From JAGNXB01 sp942490895 (GTDB taxonomy: Bacteria; Bacteroidota; Bacteroidia; Chitinophagales; Saprospiraceae): DNA of 64,000 nt. Location of the stretch: NCBI GenBank assembly GCA_942490895.1, contig CALNZC010000094.1:135972-199971 (forward strand), read 5' to 3'. The position numbers were made by a program, and so were the translations under genes. The notes below the pieces were generated by a model that saw only the letters and a list, made by a program, of their open reading frames with translations, made no database searches and was not told the origin of the DNA. Below, piece after piece: positions 17,098 through 26,511 of this stretch (position 1 is its first letter; each line of letters starts with the position of its first letter).

Positions 17098-18156
17098 ATG
17101 CTGGACCGATCCAGTCGTGCATGGCGTCGCACTGCCCCTATCCCTTTCACAGACCAACATCTACCTTCTGTATCTGTTCTAATCGCCGCCCGCAATGAAT
17201 CTGAACGCATTCAGCCGACACTGGAGGCTCTGCAGACCTTGCACTATCCAGGTGAATGGGAAGTCATCCTGATCGATGATCATTCGGAAGATCACACCAG
17301 AGCGATGATCCAGAATTTCAACTATTCACAATTCAAACTGGTGTCCAGCAACGGGCACGGAAAACGAGCTGCACTGAAAACCGGAGCCGAAATGGCCAAA
17401 GGAGACATTCTCCTCTTCACCGACGCCGATTGCGTCCCACCTCCCGATTGGGTACTGGCAATGGCCGCTCCCTTTCAGGATGATGACCTACACTGGATAT
17501 CCGGTCCGGTGATCAGCAACCCCGGGCCATCTGTAGTGAGCCGGTACGACACCCTGGAATCACAAGGACTGATGGCCTGGACGGGCGCGGGCTTCACTTT
17601 GGCAAATCCGGTATTGGCACAAGGCGCGAATATGGCGGTTCGCAAGGTTACGTTTGATCGGATCGCTGCAACAGCTTTACCTGATCATGCATCCGGTGAT
17701 GATCTCTTCTTTCTGGCTGAATGCAAAGCGATGTATCCCCAGGGTTGCCGCTTTCAATCTGCCAAACAAGCAATCATCCAAACGGCTGCTCCCGACTCCT
17801 GGCGCTCATTAATTGATCAGCGTTTACGCTGGGCATCCAAGACGGGTCAGTTGCAATTCGGGCACGGCCAGGCGCCTATGATCATCACCTTCCTGATGAG
17901 TCTGACATTTATCAGTTCCACAGGAATTCTGTTGTTTTGCCCTCCAGAAACCTGGCCCCTTATCGTCATCCCTCTCCTCCTGAACATCCTGGCTGATTAT
18001 CGGCTTCTATCCAGCGGATGGAGTTCTGGCGGGCCTACCCCATCCTGGTCGACCTATTGGGCCGCAGTATTCATTCACCCCGTTCTGGTCCTGATATCGG
18101 GTGTGCTTGGACCGCTCCGACGCACGTATCTTTGGAAAGGAAGAATGGTTCGATGA
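17098..18156 (+). CDS. Family 2 glycosyltransferase, membrane-associated
   Basis: A 352-residue protein with a GT-A domain: SVLIAARNESERI, VILIDDHSEDHT, GHGKRAALKTG, the metal-binding FTDADCVPP (about residue 107) and QRLRWASKTGQ (QxxRW-type motif of processive GT2 enzymes), then C-terminal membrane helices. It probably transfers a sugar from a nucleotide donor at the inner membrane; substrate unknown. The same frame continues upstream of the ATG with a typical N-terminal membrane helix (WHFFSILIGILYYT) back to a TAA at 17041-17043, but with no ATG, GTG or TTG there; a CTG at 17044 is the only candidate. The stop overlaps the LRR gene start by 4 bp (ATGA), so the two are coupled. Confidence 0.9.
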   Translation: MLDRSSRAWRRTAPIPFTDQHLPSVSVLIAARNESERIQPTLEALQTLHYPGEWEVILIDDHSEDHTRAMIQNFNYSQFKLVSSNGHGKRAALKTGAEMAKGDILLFTDADCVPPPDWVLAMAAPFQDDDLHWISGPVISNPGPSVVSRYDTLESQGLMAWTGAGFTLANPVLAQGANMAVRKVTFDRIAATALPDHASGDDLFFLAECKAMYPQGCRFQSAKQAIIQTAAPDSWRSLIDQRLRWASKTGQLQFGHGQAPMIITFLMSLTFISSTGILLFCPPETWPLIVIPLLLNILADYRLLSSGWSSGGPTPSWSTYWAAVFIHPVLVLISGVLGPLRRTYLWKGRMVR

Positions 18157-19943
18157 TCGCATACAATCTGGAAGATGCTCTGGCTGCTCCGGATCAGGTT
18201 CAATCACTGGTCCTTTATCGTCGATCCCTGACCACCTGGCCCGATGCCCTGTTTCGATTGAAACGCCTGACTCATTTAGAGCTGGATCAATGCGAGATCA
18301 ACCACCTGGATGATCGGCTGAAATTGCTACCTCTTCACACCTTGAAACTACCCCGAAACGCGATCACGGAAATTCCATCCTGGTTCCCACAGCTGCTGAA
18401 CCTCCAGCATCTGGACTTGACGCAAAACAGCTTGACTTCCTTTCCTGCCGACCGGATTCCACCTCACCTCATCCATTGTACACTGACCCGGAATCGGCTA
18501 GTGCAGTTCCCCGTGGAAAAGCTTTTGACACTGGAGCTTCTGGACCTTCGGCGGAATCCACTTTCCCGAATGAAATGGCCTGATCAACATGACTTGCTTC
18601 GTGAAGTCTATCTGGAAGGATCCCCGACAGCAGCAGAGCGCCTTTTCACTTGCCGGTTCCCGCAATTACAGACCCTCCATATCCTCCGATCAAAAGTTCA
18701 GGTATTGCCGTCTGACTGGCCGGATCGCTTTCCCCGATTACAGCATATCGATCTCTCTTCCAACCGACTCGTCCAGTTGCCGGATTCCTTTTCTGAAGCA
18801 GGTCAACAATGGCAGCGGTTAAATCTCTCTAAAAACAGACTCACCGTACTCCCTCAGCGATGGGCCTCCTGCCCTCATCTTCGCTTGCTGAACCTGTCTC
18901 GAAACCAACTCACCGGCATTCCCCCTGGCCTTTCCCAGCTACCTCACCTGACCCGGCTCAACCTTTCGGGCAATCCTCTGGAATCCCTTCCGGACGAATT
19001 TGCCAGCCATCCCCGATTGCAAGTCCTCGATTTGAAAAACACCGGGATCACCCACCTGGCTCCCGGACCCTGGCTTGCTTTGGAAAAGTTATCCATCCAG
19101 GGCACCCCCATGGCCAATCGGGAGGACCTGTTACGCAGCCTTCCTTCACGGATCAGGATCACCGGCAAGAAACGAATGGACACACCGGGTAATCTCTCCT
19201 TGAGTGTCTTTCGTCAAAAGGCAGGAAAAGCAGGTTGGACGTCAGCACATCAGGCTCGAATCTGGAAACTCGCGGAAGGAATCGTCGCAGGACGAAAAGA
19301 AAAGCCTTCCGTGCATGATCATCTCGATCTCTGGACGCTTGGCTTGCCGGAGTATCCTGAATCACTGATCCGGCTATCCCCGGGACGGAAGTTACCTGCC
19401 CAGGGCCGCCTTTTTGTTTTCGGCCGCACCTGGTTGCCAACACAGCCACTTGCCCAACGGGCAAAGGGCTCAGGTATAACCCTGGTCTCCTCTGGAGCAG
19501 ACCACCCGAATATGATCTTGCTGGGAGGGCCGCTAGGCGATCAAGCCTGCTTGCATCCCGGCAAACAAACCTGGTGGTCGCCAGCTGGATTGATGGAGTT
19601 ACTCCCCCCCTTGACACCAGGTCGATCCATGCCGGAAGGGAAAGCACTCCAAATAGCACAGTTGTTGCGCAGTGGATTACCTATTTATCAGGCCATCGCC
19701 CGGCAAGACCTCCAGGATCATGGCATCCCTCAAAGCCTCTATGGGGAATTACTGCTGATCATTCGCAAAGGATTGATCCCACAATTACGAAAGGAATGGC
19801 CGGGGTTGATCGTCCGTTATGGCCAGGGCGATTGGGTCGTTGATTGTCTAAGTCCGAAAAAAGACCTTCAGCTGGATATCCTGGTACTCGCTGATAAATG
19901 GAATATCTCAACAGAAGCTCTGGCGCACTGGATGAAGAAATAG
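18153..19943 (+). CDS. Leucine-rich repeat protein with BRCT-like C-terminal segment
   Basis: A 596-residue protein from the ATG at 18153 (MIAYNLEDALAAPDQVQ). Residues about 20-350 form roughly a dozen LRRs of the LxxLxLxxNxLxxLP type, for example LQHIDLSSNRLVQLP and LTRLNLSGNPLESLP. From about 417 a segment beginning GRLFVFGRTWLPTQPLA and continuing GSGITLVSSGADHPNMILLGG has the pattern of a BRCT domain (G-x-x-F-x-x-G, then T/H-L-V-type strand). The last 100 residues are helical. LRRs bind proteins; a BRCT fold would also bind protein or phosphopeptides. No signal peptide, so cytoplasmic. Overlaps the glycosyltransferase gene by 4 bp. The BRCT assignment is inference. Confidence 0.82.
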   Translation: MIAYNLEDALAAPDQVQSLVLYRRSLTTWPDALFRLKRLTHLELDQCEINHLDDRLKLLPLHTLKLPRNAITEIPSWFPQLLNLQHLDLTQNSLTSFPADRIPPHLIHCTLTRNRLVQFPVEKLLTLELLDLRRNPLSRMKWPDQHDLLREVYLEGSPTAAERLFTCRFPQLQTLHILRSKVQVLPSDWPDRFPRLQHIDLSSNRLVQLPDSFSEAGQQWQRLNLSKNRLTVLPQRWASCPHLRLLNLSRNQLTGIPPGLSQLPHLTRLNLSGNPLESLPDEFASHPRLQVLDLKNTGITHLAPGPWLALEKLSIQGTPMANREDLLRSLPSRIRITGKKRMDTPGNLSLSVFRQKAGKAGWTSAHQARIWKLAEGIVAGRKEKPSVHDHLDLWTLGLPEYPESLIRLSPGRKLPAQGRLFVFGRTWLPTQPLAQRAKGSGITLVSSGADHPNMILLGGPLGDQACLHPGKQTWWSPAGLMELLPPLTPGRSMPEGKALQIAQLLRSGLPIYQAIARQDLQDHGIPQSLYGELLLIIRKGLIPQLRKEWPGLIVRYGQGDWVVDCLSPKKDLQLDILVLADKWNISTEALAHWMKK

Positions 19944-19985
19944 CATCCGCCCCAAAAGACTCCCATGACCAGACTGACGGTGCAT

Positions 19986-20020
19986 AAAAAAAGCCCGGCG
20001 TAGATCACACCGGGCTATTC
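19986..20020. terminator. Bidirectional terminator, LRR gene / gyrB
   Basis: AGCCCGG (19992-19998) pairs with CCGGGCT (20010-20016). T runs follow on both strands, so it serves the converging LRR gene and gyrB. Confidence 0.8.
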
Positions 20021-20042
20021 TTTTATGGTTTGAGCAAACAGA

Positions 20043-22007
20043 TTAAATGTCTACTCTGGCATATTTCGCATTGGCTTCAATGAACTGGCGGCGCGGGGGA
20101 ACTTCATCTCCCATGAGCATGGAGAAAATCCGGTCACAATCCACAGCATCATCAATAGAAACTTGCTTCAGAGTGCGACGCTCCGGGTCCATGGTCGTTT
20201 CCCACAGTTGCTCCGCATTCATCTCTCCAAGACCCTTATATCGCTGGATCTTGATATTGGCTTCGGAGCCACCCATGCTTTCCATGGCTGCTGTGCGTTC
20301 TTCCTCCGTCCAGGCATATTGAGATTGACGGCCCTTACTCACCTGATAAAGTGGGGGTGAAGCGATATAGATATTGCCCTCTTCAATAAGTCGACGCATA
20401 TACCGGAAGAAGAACGTCAGGATCAAGGTCACGATGTGACTACCATCAATGTCGGCGTCGCACATGATGACTATCTTATGGTAACGCAACTTGTCGGTAT
20501 TCAAAACCCGAATACCGTCCTCGTTTTCCTGGATACTCACACCTAAAGCGGTGAAGATATTTTTGATCTCCTCATTTTCATAGATGCGATGTTCCATCGC
20601 CTTTTCCACGTTGAGGATCTTACCTCGCAGGGGAAGGATGGCCTGGAAATTTCGATCACGGCCCTGCTTGGCTGTCCCGCCAGCAGAATCTCCCTCAACC
20701 AGGAAAATCTCAGATTCTTCCGGGTGACGCGAGGAGCAATCGGAGAGCTTACCGGGCAGTCCGCTTCCGGTCAGGGCACCTTTCCGCTGTACCATCTCTC
20801 TGGCCTTACGAGCTGCATGTCGGGCAGTGGCGGCCAGGATCACTTTATCGACGATCTTTTTGGCATCCCGGGGGTTTTCCTCCAGAAAATATTTGAGATG
20901 ATCCCCAAGCACCCGGGAGACGATCCCGTTTACTTCTGAGTTACCCAATTCGCCTTTTGTCTGTCCTTTGAACTGGGGCTCCGGAACCTTTACGGAAACA
21001 ATGGCGGTCAGGCCCTCCCGAAAGTCTTCCCCTGAAATATCAAAGGTCAGCTTCTTGAACAGACCGTTGTCATCGCCATATTGCTTGAACAGACGAGCAA
21101 CGGCCCGGCGAAAGCCCTGGACGTGAGTCCCCCCATCTCGTGTGGAGATATTATTCACATAGGACAGGATATTCTCGGAATACGAGGTGTTGTAGTGCAT
21201 CGCCACTTCCACTTCCACGTTATCCTCCTTCCCGTCAACATAGATCGGGATTTCAATCAGCGGGGTCTTGGTGGAATCCACATAAACCACAAATTCTTGA
21301 AGGCCGCCTTCGGAGAAGAAATCTTCTACCAGGAAAGAGCCATCATCCTGAACTTCACGCTCATCGGTCAGGCTCAGTCGGAGGCCTTTGTTGAGGAAGC
21401 TTAATTCCCGGAGGCGATGGGCCAGCGTACCAAAGTTGAAGTCGAGTGTTTCAAAGATCTCCGGATCCGGCTTGAAGGTCACGCGGGTCCCCGTCTCCTG
21501 AGTCTCCCCGATGATCTCAACTGGTCCCTGCGGTTTCCCCTGGCTATATTCCTGGACCCAGACCTTTCCGTCACGCCAGATTTCGGCGCGAAGAAGAATG
21601 GACAGCGCATTCACACAGGAGACACCTACTCCGTGCAATCCTCCGGATACCTTGTAGGTGTCTTTATCAAACTTACCCCCAGCGTGGAGAACAGTCATCA
21701 CTACCTCCAGGGCAGATTTCTGCAATTTCTGATGCATCCCAGTTGGAATACCACGGCCATCATCGGTAACAGTCAGGCCGCCATCCTTGTGAATGACCAC
21801 TTCAATATGGGTCGCATGGCCAGCCAGATGTTCGTCGATCGAGTTGTCGACAACCTCATACACAAGATGGTGGAGTCCTTTATAATCTGTGCTCCCGATA
21901 TACATACCAGGCCGACGACGTACGGCCTCCAATCCTTCAAGGGCCTGGATATTATCCGCGGTATAACCACCGGGAATTGCAGCCGGGCCTTTTTTCTCAT
22001 TTTCCAT
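20043..22007 (-). CDS. gyrB: DNA gyrase subunit B
   Basis: The 654-residue ATPase subunit of gyrase, which introduces negative supercoils together with GyrA. GHKL ATPase motifs are EVVDNSIDEHLAG, TDDGRGIP and GGLHGVG; the transducer and Toprim parts show EGDSAGGTAKQGRDR and CDADIDGSHI; the end PRRQFIEANAKYARVDI is typical of GyrB and distinguishes it from most ParE proteins. Length agrees with Bacteroidota GyrB, which lacks the long insertion of enteric GyrB. A TATCTTTG box ends 5 nt before the ATG. Confidence 0.95.
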   Translation of the reverse strand: MENEKKGPAAIPGGYTADNIQALEGLEAVRRRPGMYIGSTDYKGLHHLVYEVVDNSIDEHLAGHATHIEVVIHKDGGLTVTDDGRGIPTGMHQKLQKSALEVVMTVLHAGGKFDKDTYKVSGGLHGVGVSCVNALSILLRAEIWRDGKVWVQEYSQGKPQGPVEIIGETQETGTRVTFKPDPEIFETLDFNFGTLAHRLRELSFLNKGLRLSLTDEREVQDDGSFLVEDFFSEGGLQEFVVYVDSTKTPLIEIPIYVDGKEDNVEVEVAMHYNTSYSENILSYVNNISTRDGGTHVQGFRRAVARLFKQYGDDNGLFKKLTFDISGEDFREGLTAIVSVKVPEPQFKGQTKGELGNSEVNGIVSRVLGDHLKYFLEENPRDAKKIVDKVILAATARHAARKAREMVQRKGALTGSGLPGKLSDCSSRHPEESEIFLVEGDSAGGTAKQGRDRNFQAILPLRGKILNVEKAMEHRIYENEEIKNIFTALGVSIQENEDGIRVLNTDKLRYHKIVIMCDADIDGSHIVTLILTFFFRYMRRLIEEGNIYIASPPLYQVSKGRQSQYAWTEEERTAAMESMGGSEANIKIQRYKGLGEMNAEQLWETTMDPERRTLKQVSIDDAVDCDRIFSMLMGDEVPPRRQFIEANAKYARVDI

Positions 22008-22012
22008 AGGCG

Positions 22013-22020
22013 CAAAGATA
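22013..22020 (-). promoter_or_regulatory. -7 box TATCTTTG of gyrB
   Basis: On the minus strand TATCTTTG is followed by CGCCT and the gyrB ATG. This leaves only 5 nt between box and start codon, so the mRNA would be leaderless or nearly so. Confidence 0.55.
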
Positions 22021-22215
22021 CAAAACGGGGTGGTTTTTTTGTGAAAAAATGAGGGAATAATTACAACACTAATTGCTAATAATCAAGTATTTACAAAGTA
22101 AATATTCACTCAATTAAAGCGTCGTTCAAATGAGGGGAATCGGGTTCATTTTTTTGTGGTTCCCTCAGAACTACTGATCTTTGGCCCTGGCACCCGAAAG
22201 GATGGCCATTTGCCT

Positions 22216-22656
22216 ATGCAATCCGACTCAAAAACCATCCTTTGCCCCTCACCCGATGCGCTTCCGCAGGTGGCCCGGGAGGTGATCCGACTGGCCGGAA
22301 ACCGGCGGGTCATTTGCCTGTCCGGAGATCTGGGTGCGGGAAAAACGGCACTGGTCACCGCCCTTGTCATGGCACTGGGAAGTTCCGACACCGTTTCCAG
22401 CCCGACCTTCGCCCTGATCCAGGACTACCTCTCTGATCAGCAGGACCCTCCAGTCATCCATCATATAGATGCCTATCGTCTGAACGATCTGGATGAAGCT
22501 CTGGACATTGGTATTCTGGAGATACTGGACGATGCAGCATGGACCTTTATCGAGTGGCCCGAGATCCTGAACTCGGTCCTGCCAGAGAGCCGATTGGACA
22601 TAGACATTCAAATCCTTCCGGATTCCACGCGGGAAATTGTAATTTTGGAGAGATGA
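22216..22656 (+). CDS. tsaE: tRNA threonylcarbamoyladenosine biosynthesis ATPase TsaE
   Basis: A 146-residue P-loop protein that works with TsaD and TsaB to put threonylcarbamoyl on A37 of ANN-decoding tRNAs. Walker A is GDLGAGKTAL, followed by VSSPTFALIQDY and HIDAYRLNDLDEALDIG, then FIEWPE, all typical of TsaE. The ATG at 22216 is preferred over a GTG at 22156, which would add 20 residues. Its stop overlaps the start of ald (ATGA). The tsaE-ald pair is frequent in Bacteroidota, often close to porX. Confidence 0.93.
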   Translation: MQSDSKTILCPSPDALPQVAREVIRLAGNRRVICLSGDLGAGKTALVTALVMALGSSDTVSSPTFALIQDYLSDQQDPPVIHHIDAYRLNDLDEALDIGILEILDDAAWTFIEWPEILNSVLPESRLDIDIQILPDSTREIVILER

Positions 22657-23873
22657 GCAAGCGAATTCCCATTCCCGCCGAGTTGACCAAGGCCCACATG
22701 CAACCTCAGGAACAAGCCCTGGCCTTGCGTCCGAAAAACCACAAGTTATTCATTGGCATCCCCAAGGAAAACTCATCTGAAGAAACCCGGGTGGCCCTGG
22801 TGCCCTCCAATGTTGCCGCTTTGGTCGGCTATGGACACCGGGTGGTGATCCAGAGTGATGCTGGAAAACGAGCCAACTTTCTGGATCATGAATATAGTGA
22901 GGCCGGTGCCGAAATCGCCCATTCGGACGAAGAGGTCTATCGTGCCGAAATGATCATCAAAACCGCTCCTCCCACTATGGAGGAGATCGACTTGATGCAT
23001 CCCAATCAGGTGCTCATTTCGCCTTTACATCTGCCGATCGTCCAACGGGAGTTTCTCGAAAAACTGCGCAGTAAGCGAGTCATTGCACTGGCAATGGAAT
23101 ACATCCAGGATGATTCCGGCGCTTTTCCGGTCGTACGCATCATGAGCGAGATCGCCGGAATATCTGCCATCCTCACTGCCGCTGAACTATTGAGCCGGTC
23201 CAACAAAGGAACAGGCCTGCTCCTTGGCGGGATCTCTGGTGTGCCCCCTGCCCGAGTGGTCATCCTCGGATCCGGTGTTGTCGCCGAATATGCCACACGT
23301 GCAGCCCTGGGGCTTGGCGCTGAGGTCCGCGTATTTGACAATAACATTTACAAGCTGATGCGCCTGAAGCATCATCTGGGTAGCCAGGTATTTACATCCG
23401 CTATGGACCCGGTGATCCTGCGAAATGAATTATTCCAGGCGGATGTCGCCATTGGGGCCATTCACTCCAAGAGCGGTCGCGCTCCGGTTGTGGTTGCTGA
23501 GGAAATTGTCGCGGGGATGAAGGATGGGGCTATCATCATAGATGTCAGTATCGACCAGGGTGGTTGCTTTGCTACTTCCGATTTGACTACACACTCGAAG
23601 CCGACATTTATCAAACACGGAGTGGTCCATTTTTGTGTGCCCAATATTCCATCCAGAGTAGGAAAAACAGCGTCCACTGCGGTCAGTAATATTCTGACAC
23701 CGATTCTGCTCAAACTGGAATCTGTCACGGGGATCGAAGCCCTTCTCTATCAAAGCGAAGGATTACGCAATGGGGTATACGCCTATAAAGGCTGTATCAC
23801 CAATTCGTATCTGGGGGAAAAGTTTGAAATGAAGACGACTGATCTGGAATTGCTGATCGCGTCAATCCTTTAG
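22653..23873 (+). CDS. ald: Alanine dehydrogenase
   Basis: A 406-residue NAD-dependent enzyme interconverting L-alanine and pyruvate plus ammonia. It shows IGIPKENSSEETRVALVP near the N-terminus, the Rossmann motif VVILGSGVVAEYATRAALGLGAEV, and DVSIDQGGCF and VPNIPSRVGKTAS, all typical of the alanine dehydrogenase / transhydrogenase alpha family. The N-terminal extension of about 35 residues is usual in Bacteroidota members. Starts within the last codons of tsaE (4-bp overlap), so translation is coupled. It converges with the MacB-like gene 2 bp away. Confidence 0.92.
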   Translation: MSKRIPIPAELTKAHMQPQEQALALRPKNHKLFIGIPKENSSEETRVALVPSNVAALVGYGHRVVIQSDAGKRANFLDHEYSEAGAEIAHSDEEVYRAEMIIKTAPPTMEEIDLMHPNQVLISPLHLPIVQREFLEKLRSKRVIALAMEYIQDDSGAFPVVRIMSEIAGISAILTAAELLSRSNKGTGLLLGGISGVPPARVVILGSGVVAEYATRAALGLGAEVRVFDNNIYKLMRLKHHLGSQVFTSAMDPVILRNELFQADVAIGAIHSKSGRAPVVVAEEIVAGMKDGAIIIDVSIDQGGCFATSDLTTHSKPTFIKHGVVHFCVPNIPSRVGKTASTAVSNILTPILLKLESVTGIEALLYQSEGLRNGVYAYKGCITNSYLGEKFEMKTTDLELLIASIL

Positions 23874-23875
23874 TA

Positions 23876-25132
23876 TCAACTGCGCATCGCCTCCACCGGA
23901 TCCATGCGTGCTGCCTGAAGAGCCGGTATTAATCCCGAGAGGATTCCGATCACTGCGGATACGCTGATCCCGATAAATACATTTTGCCAGGACAGGAACA
24001 TCGGGAAGTCGGCTACTGCCTCAATCCCCTTAATCACGGCCAGGACCAGCAGTAATCCGGCTACTCCCCCGATAATGCAGAGAATCACAGCTTCCACCAG
24101 AAATTCAAGGAGGATAAAGACCGATTTTGCTCCCAGCGCTTTTTTAATGCCGATAAGATGTGTCCGTTCCTTTACTGAAACAAACATAATATTGGCCACA
24201 CTGAACATGCCCACAAAGAGGGCAAAAATGCCAATGGCCATACCGGCCAGGTTGAGGACACTGAAGAGACTATCCAACAGCGATGTGAGGATGGACATCT
24301 CATTCACAGCGAAATTATTATTCTGACGCGGGGACAACCGTCGGCTAGAGCGCATGACACCGATCACCTCGTCTGTCACCGTTTCCATGTCCGAATCTTT
24401 GTAGGCTTTTACTGCAACCATTCCACCGCCATAGTTTCCGGCTTGGCGGACATTGGCAATCTGACGGGCTAATGGATAGGAGATCATGACCGCTCGGTCG
24501 AAATCCATGACTTTGATCAGATCTTTTCCGGAAGGTTCGATCAGACCGATCACCTTGAGTTTATGGCCATTGACTTTGATCTCCTTTCCGATGGGATCCA
24601 GATTACCGAAAAGCATCTCTGCAATCCGGGCACCGATCACGGTGACACGACTGCCGGTTTGATATTCGATGGATGAAAAGTACCGACCGTCTGAATACTG
24701 GAGATTGAAGAGGTTGGAGTAATCTTCTGTTCCAGCAATGAGATAGGCCCTGTCGACGCTACTGGCACCATACTTAACCGGCTTTGCTCCCAGGAAAAGA
24801 GAATAGGTCACAAATTCAGAGCTCTGACTATTTGCTTTGATAGCCTTGTAATCCTGGTAACTGGGATCGGGCCTTCGCAGGTATTTCCAGTAATTCGCAT
24901 TGGGATCCTCATTCCAGGGCTGCTTCGTGACATAGAGGACATCATCTCCAAGTTTCTCCAGGCTCTGTTTGATATTACTCTCCAGACTATCGACTGCAGA
25001 TTTGATCGACATGATACAGAAGATCCCGATGGTGATCCCCAACAGCGAAAGGAGACTGCGTGTCCTGTTGTAACGCAACTCATTCAAGGCCTGTAAAAAA
25101 CTGGCGGGTAAGGATTGGAGGACGGCTCTCAT
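23876..25132 (-). CDS. MacB-like ABC transporter permease
   Basis: About 418 residues from the ATG at 25132 (MRAVLQSLPASFLQALNELRYNRTRSLLSLLGITIG). One N-terminal helix, a large periplasmic MacB_PCD domain (about 45-270) with the VIGARIAEMLFG and GKEIKVNGHKLKVIGLIE features, then an FtsX domain with three helices near the C-terminus and the ending LIPALQAARMDPVEAMR. Such permeases couple ATP hydrolysis to mechanical export of lipoproteins, peptides or drugs. No ATPase gene is adjacent, so it probably pairs with one encoded elsewhere. Confidence 0.9.
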   Translation of the reverse strand: MRAVLQSLPASFLQALNELRYNRTRSLLSLLGITIGIFCIMSIKSAVDSLESNIKQSLEKLGDDVLYVTKQPWNEDPNANYWKYLRRPDPSYQDYKAIKANSQSSEFVTYSLFLGAKPVKYGASSVDRAYLIAGTEDYSNLFNLQYSDGRYFSSIEYQTGSRVTVIGARIAEMLFGNLDPIGKEIKVNGHKLKVIGLIEPSGKDLIKVMDFDRAVMISYPLARQIANVRQAGNYGGGMVAVKAYKDSDMETVTDEVIGVMRSSRRLSPRQNNNFAVNEMSILTSLLDSLFSVLNLAGMAIGIFALFVGMFSVANIMFVSVKERTHLIGIKKALGAKSVFILLEFLVEAVILCIIGGVAGLLLVLAVIKGIEAVADFPMFLSWQNVFIGISVSAVIGILSGLIPALQAARMDPVEAMRS

Positions 25133-25242
25133 CACAACCAAAGATACTGTCGGTCAGGCGGTGTAGAAAATCCTTTCGATGAATGATAGCCAGAAGGTGC
25201 TCAACAACCCAAGTCTGACGATAAAGCGTTTTGTAGAGGTGC

Positions 25243-26457
25243 TTATCGGATCAAAGAAAAGCTGCCCAGGCTCTCATAAAACTCGCCTTTGCATAAATAT
25301 CGGGCTTTGTACACGTAGATACCCGGGATCAATGCATCCCCTTTAAACGTGCCATTCCACTTCTCGTATGCATCTGTCGTTGAAAACACACGAGTGCCCC
25401 ACCGATCATAAATCTCGAAATAATCCAGGCCCTCGAGGGCCACTGGATTACTGATTCCATATTCCTCATTGAGTTGATCACCGTTTGGCGTAAAGGCACT
25501 CGGCAGGAGAAGGCGGTCGCAGCTGAGATCCGCAGGGTCAACGACTTCGACATAAACCGTATCGGTTGCCGTGCATCCTCCCTGGACAAAGTTGACCTGA
25601 TATCGTCCGGATACCGTCGGGCTGATCACTGGCTCTTGTTGAGTTGGGTCACTCACCCCTGTACTGGGCAGCCAGGCGAATGTGGTCGCACAAGTGCCCG
25701 ATGTTTGCACCTGGAAGGACTCTCCAAGATAGATCACCGTATCACGGGTCAGAATAATATCCCGGGGGATATACAACGCTTTGATATCCTCTTCAGGAAG
25801 CGAGCGATCATAGACCCGGAACTCATCCAGATGGCCACGATAACGAATCTGTCCCGCGCCAAGGCATGGACTTGCTGCAAGGGCCAGTTGGGCATTATTT
25901 TTTATCTGGATTCTGTCGGCTGCGGATTCTTCTTTGACAAATTCTCCATCGACATAGAGGAGGATTTTGGTTGCTCGGCGCACGACAACAATGTAGTACC
26001 AACAACGACCAGGAGGCAATCGATAGTCCATTTTGACCTGCAGGGTTGGATCCTCACTCACCAGGATTCCCAATGTTCGACTGGAAGGGGTGTATGTAAT
26101 CGCGAGTGCATTATCCTCGTCACAGTCCTCCCGCTTGGACAGGATATCATAGATCCCGGAGGACGATTCTGGTCGAAAGTAAAAGCTGAAGCTGAAATCG
26201 GCTTTTTGCAAACGGTTGACCGAAATATCACCGAGTAAAGTGAGAAAGTTGACACTTCCATCAAAACTGAGGGCGTTGCCATCCGGACCACAGACAAAGG
26301 TCGTGTCTCCATCAAAAAAGATGACATTTCCGTAACCACTCTCATCTTTGAGACTGTCATTAAAGGACAGATTGGTCACCAGGTTTGCAGTGAGCTGAGC
26401 CTGCAATGAAGTGGTTAACCCGAAGGTCAAGAAAAGAAGAAAACTGTGTACGCGCAT
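25243..26457 (-). CDS. LamG-domain secreted protein with T9SS type B C-terminal domain
   Basis: About 404 residues. A signal peptide (MRVHSFLLFLTFGLTTSLQA) is followed by a concanavalin/LamG-type domain (about 35-220), a short Ig/PKD-like region (about 230-305), and a CHU_C-type gliding-motility C-terminal domain: LPSAFTPNGDQLNEEYGISN, FEIYDRWGTRVF, WNGTFKGDALIPGIYVYKA. The last region is the type B sorting signal recognised by the type IX secretion system, so the protein is expected outside the cell or on its surface. LamG domains commonly bind glycans. The ATG at 26457 is chosen as the natural signal-peptide start. Confidence 0.88.
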   Translation of the reverse strand: MRVHSFLLFLTFGLTTSLQAQLTANLVTNLSFNDSLKDESGYGNVIFFDGDTTFVCGPDGNALSFDGSVNFLTLLGDISVNRLQKADFSFSFYFRPESSSGIYDILSKREDCDEDNALAITYTPSSRTLGILVSEDPTLQVKMDYRLPPGRCWYYIVVVRRATKILLYVDGEFVKEESAADRIQIKNNAQLALAASPCLGAGQIRYRGHLDEFRVYDRSLPEEDIKALYIPRDIILTRDTVIYLGESFQVQTSGTCATTFAWLPSTGVSDPTQQEPVISPTVSGRYQVNFVQGGCTATDTVYVEVVDPADLSCDRLLLPSAFTPNGDQLNEEYGISNPVALEGLDYFEIYDRWGTRVFSTTDAYEKWNGTFKGDALIPGIYVYKARYLCKGEFYESLGSFSLIR

Positions 26458-26511
26458 AACCATAAGAAACCTGATCGGGGTGAAAACGTTGCTTGGACGG
26501 TCTGGATTATC

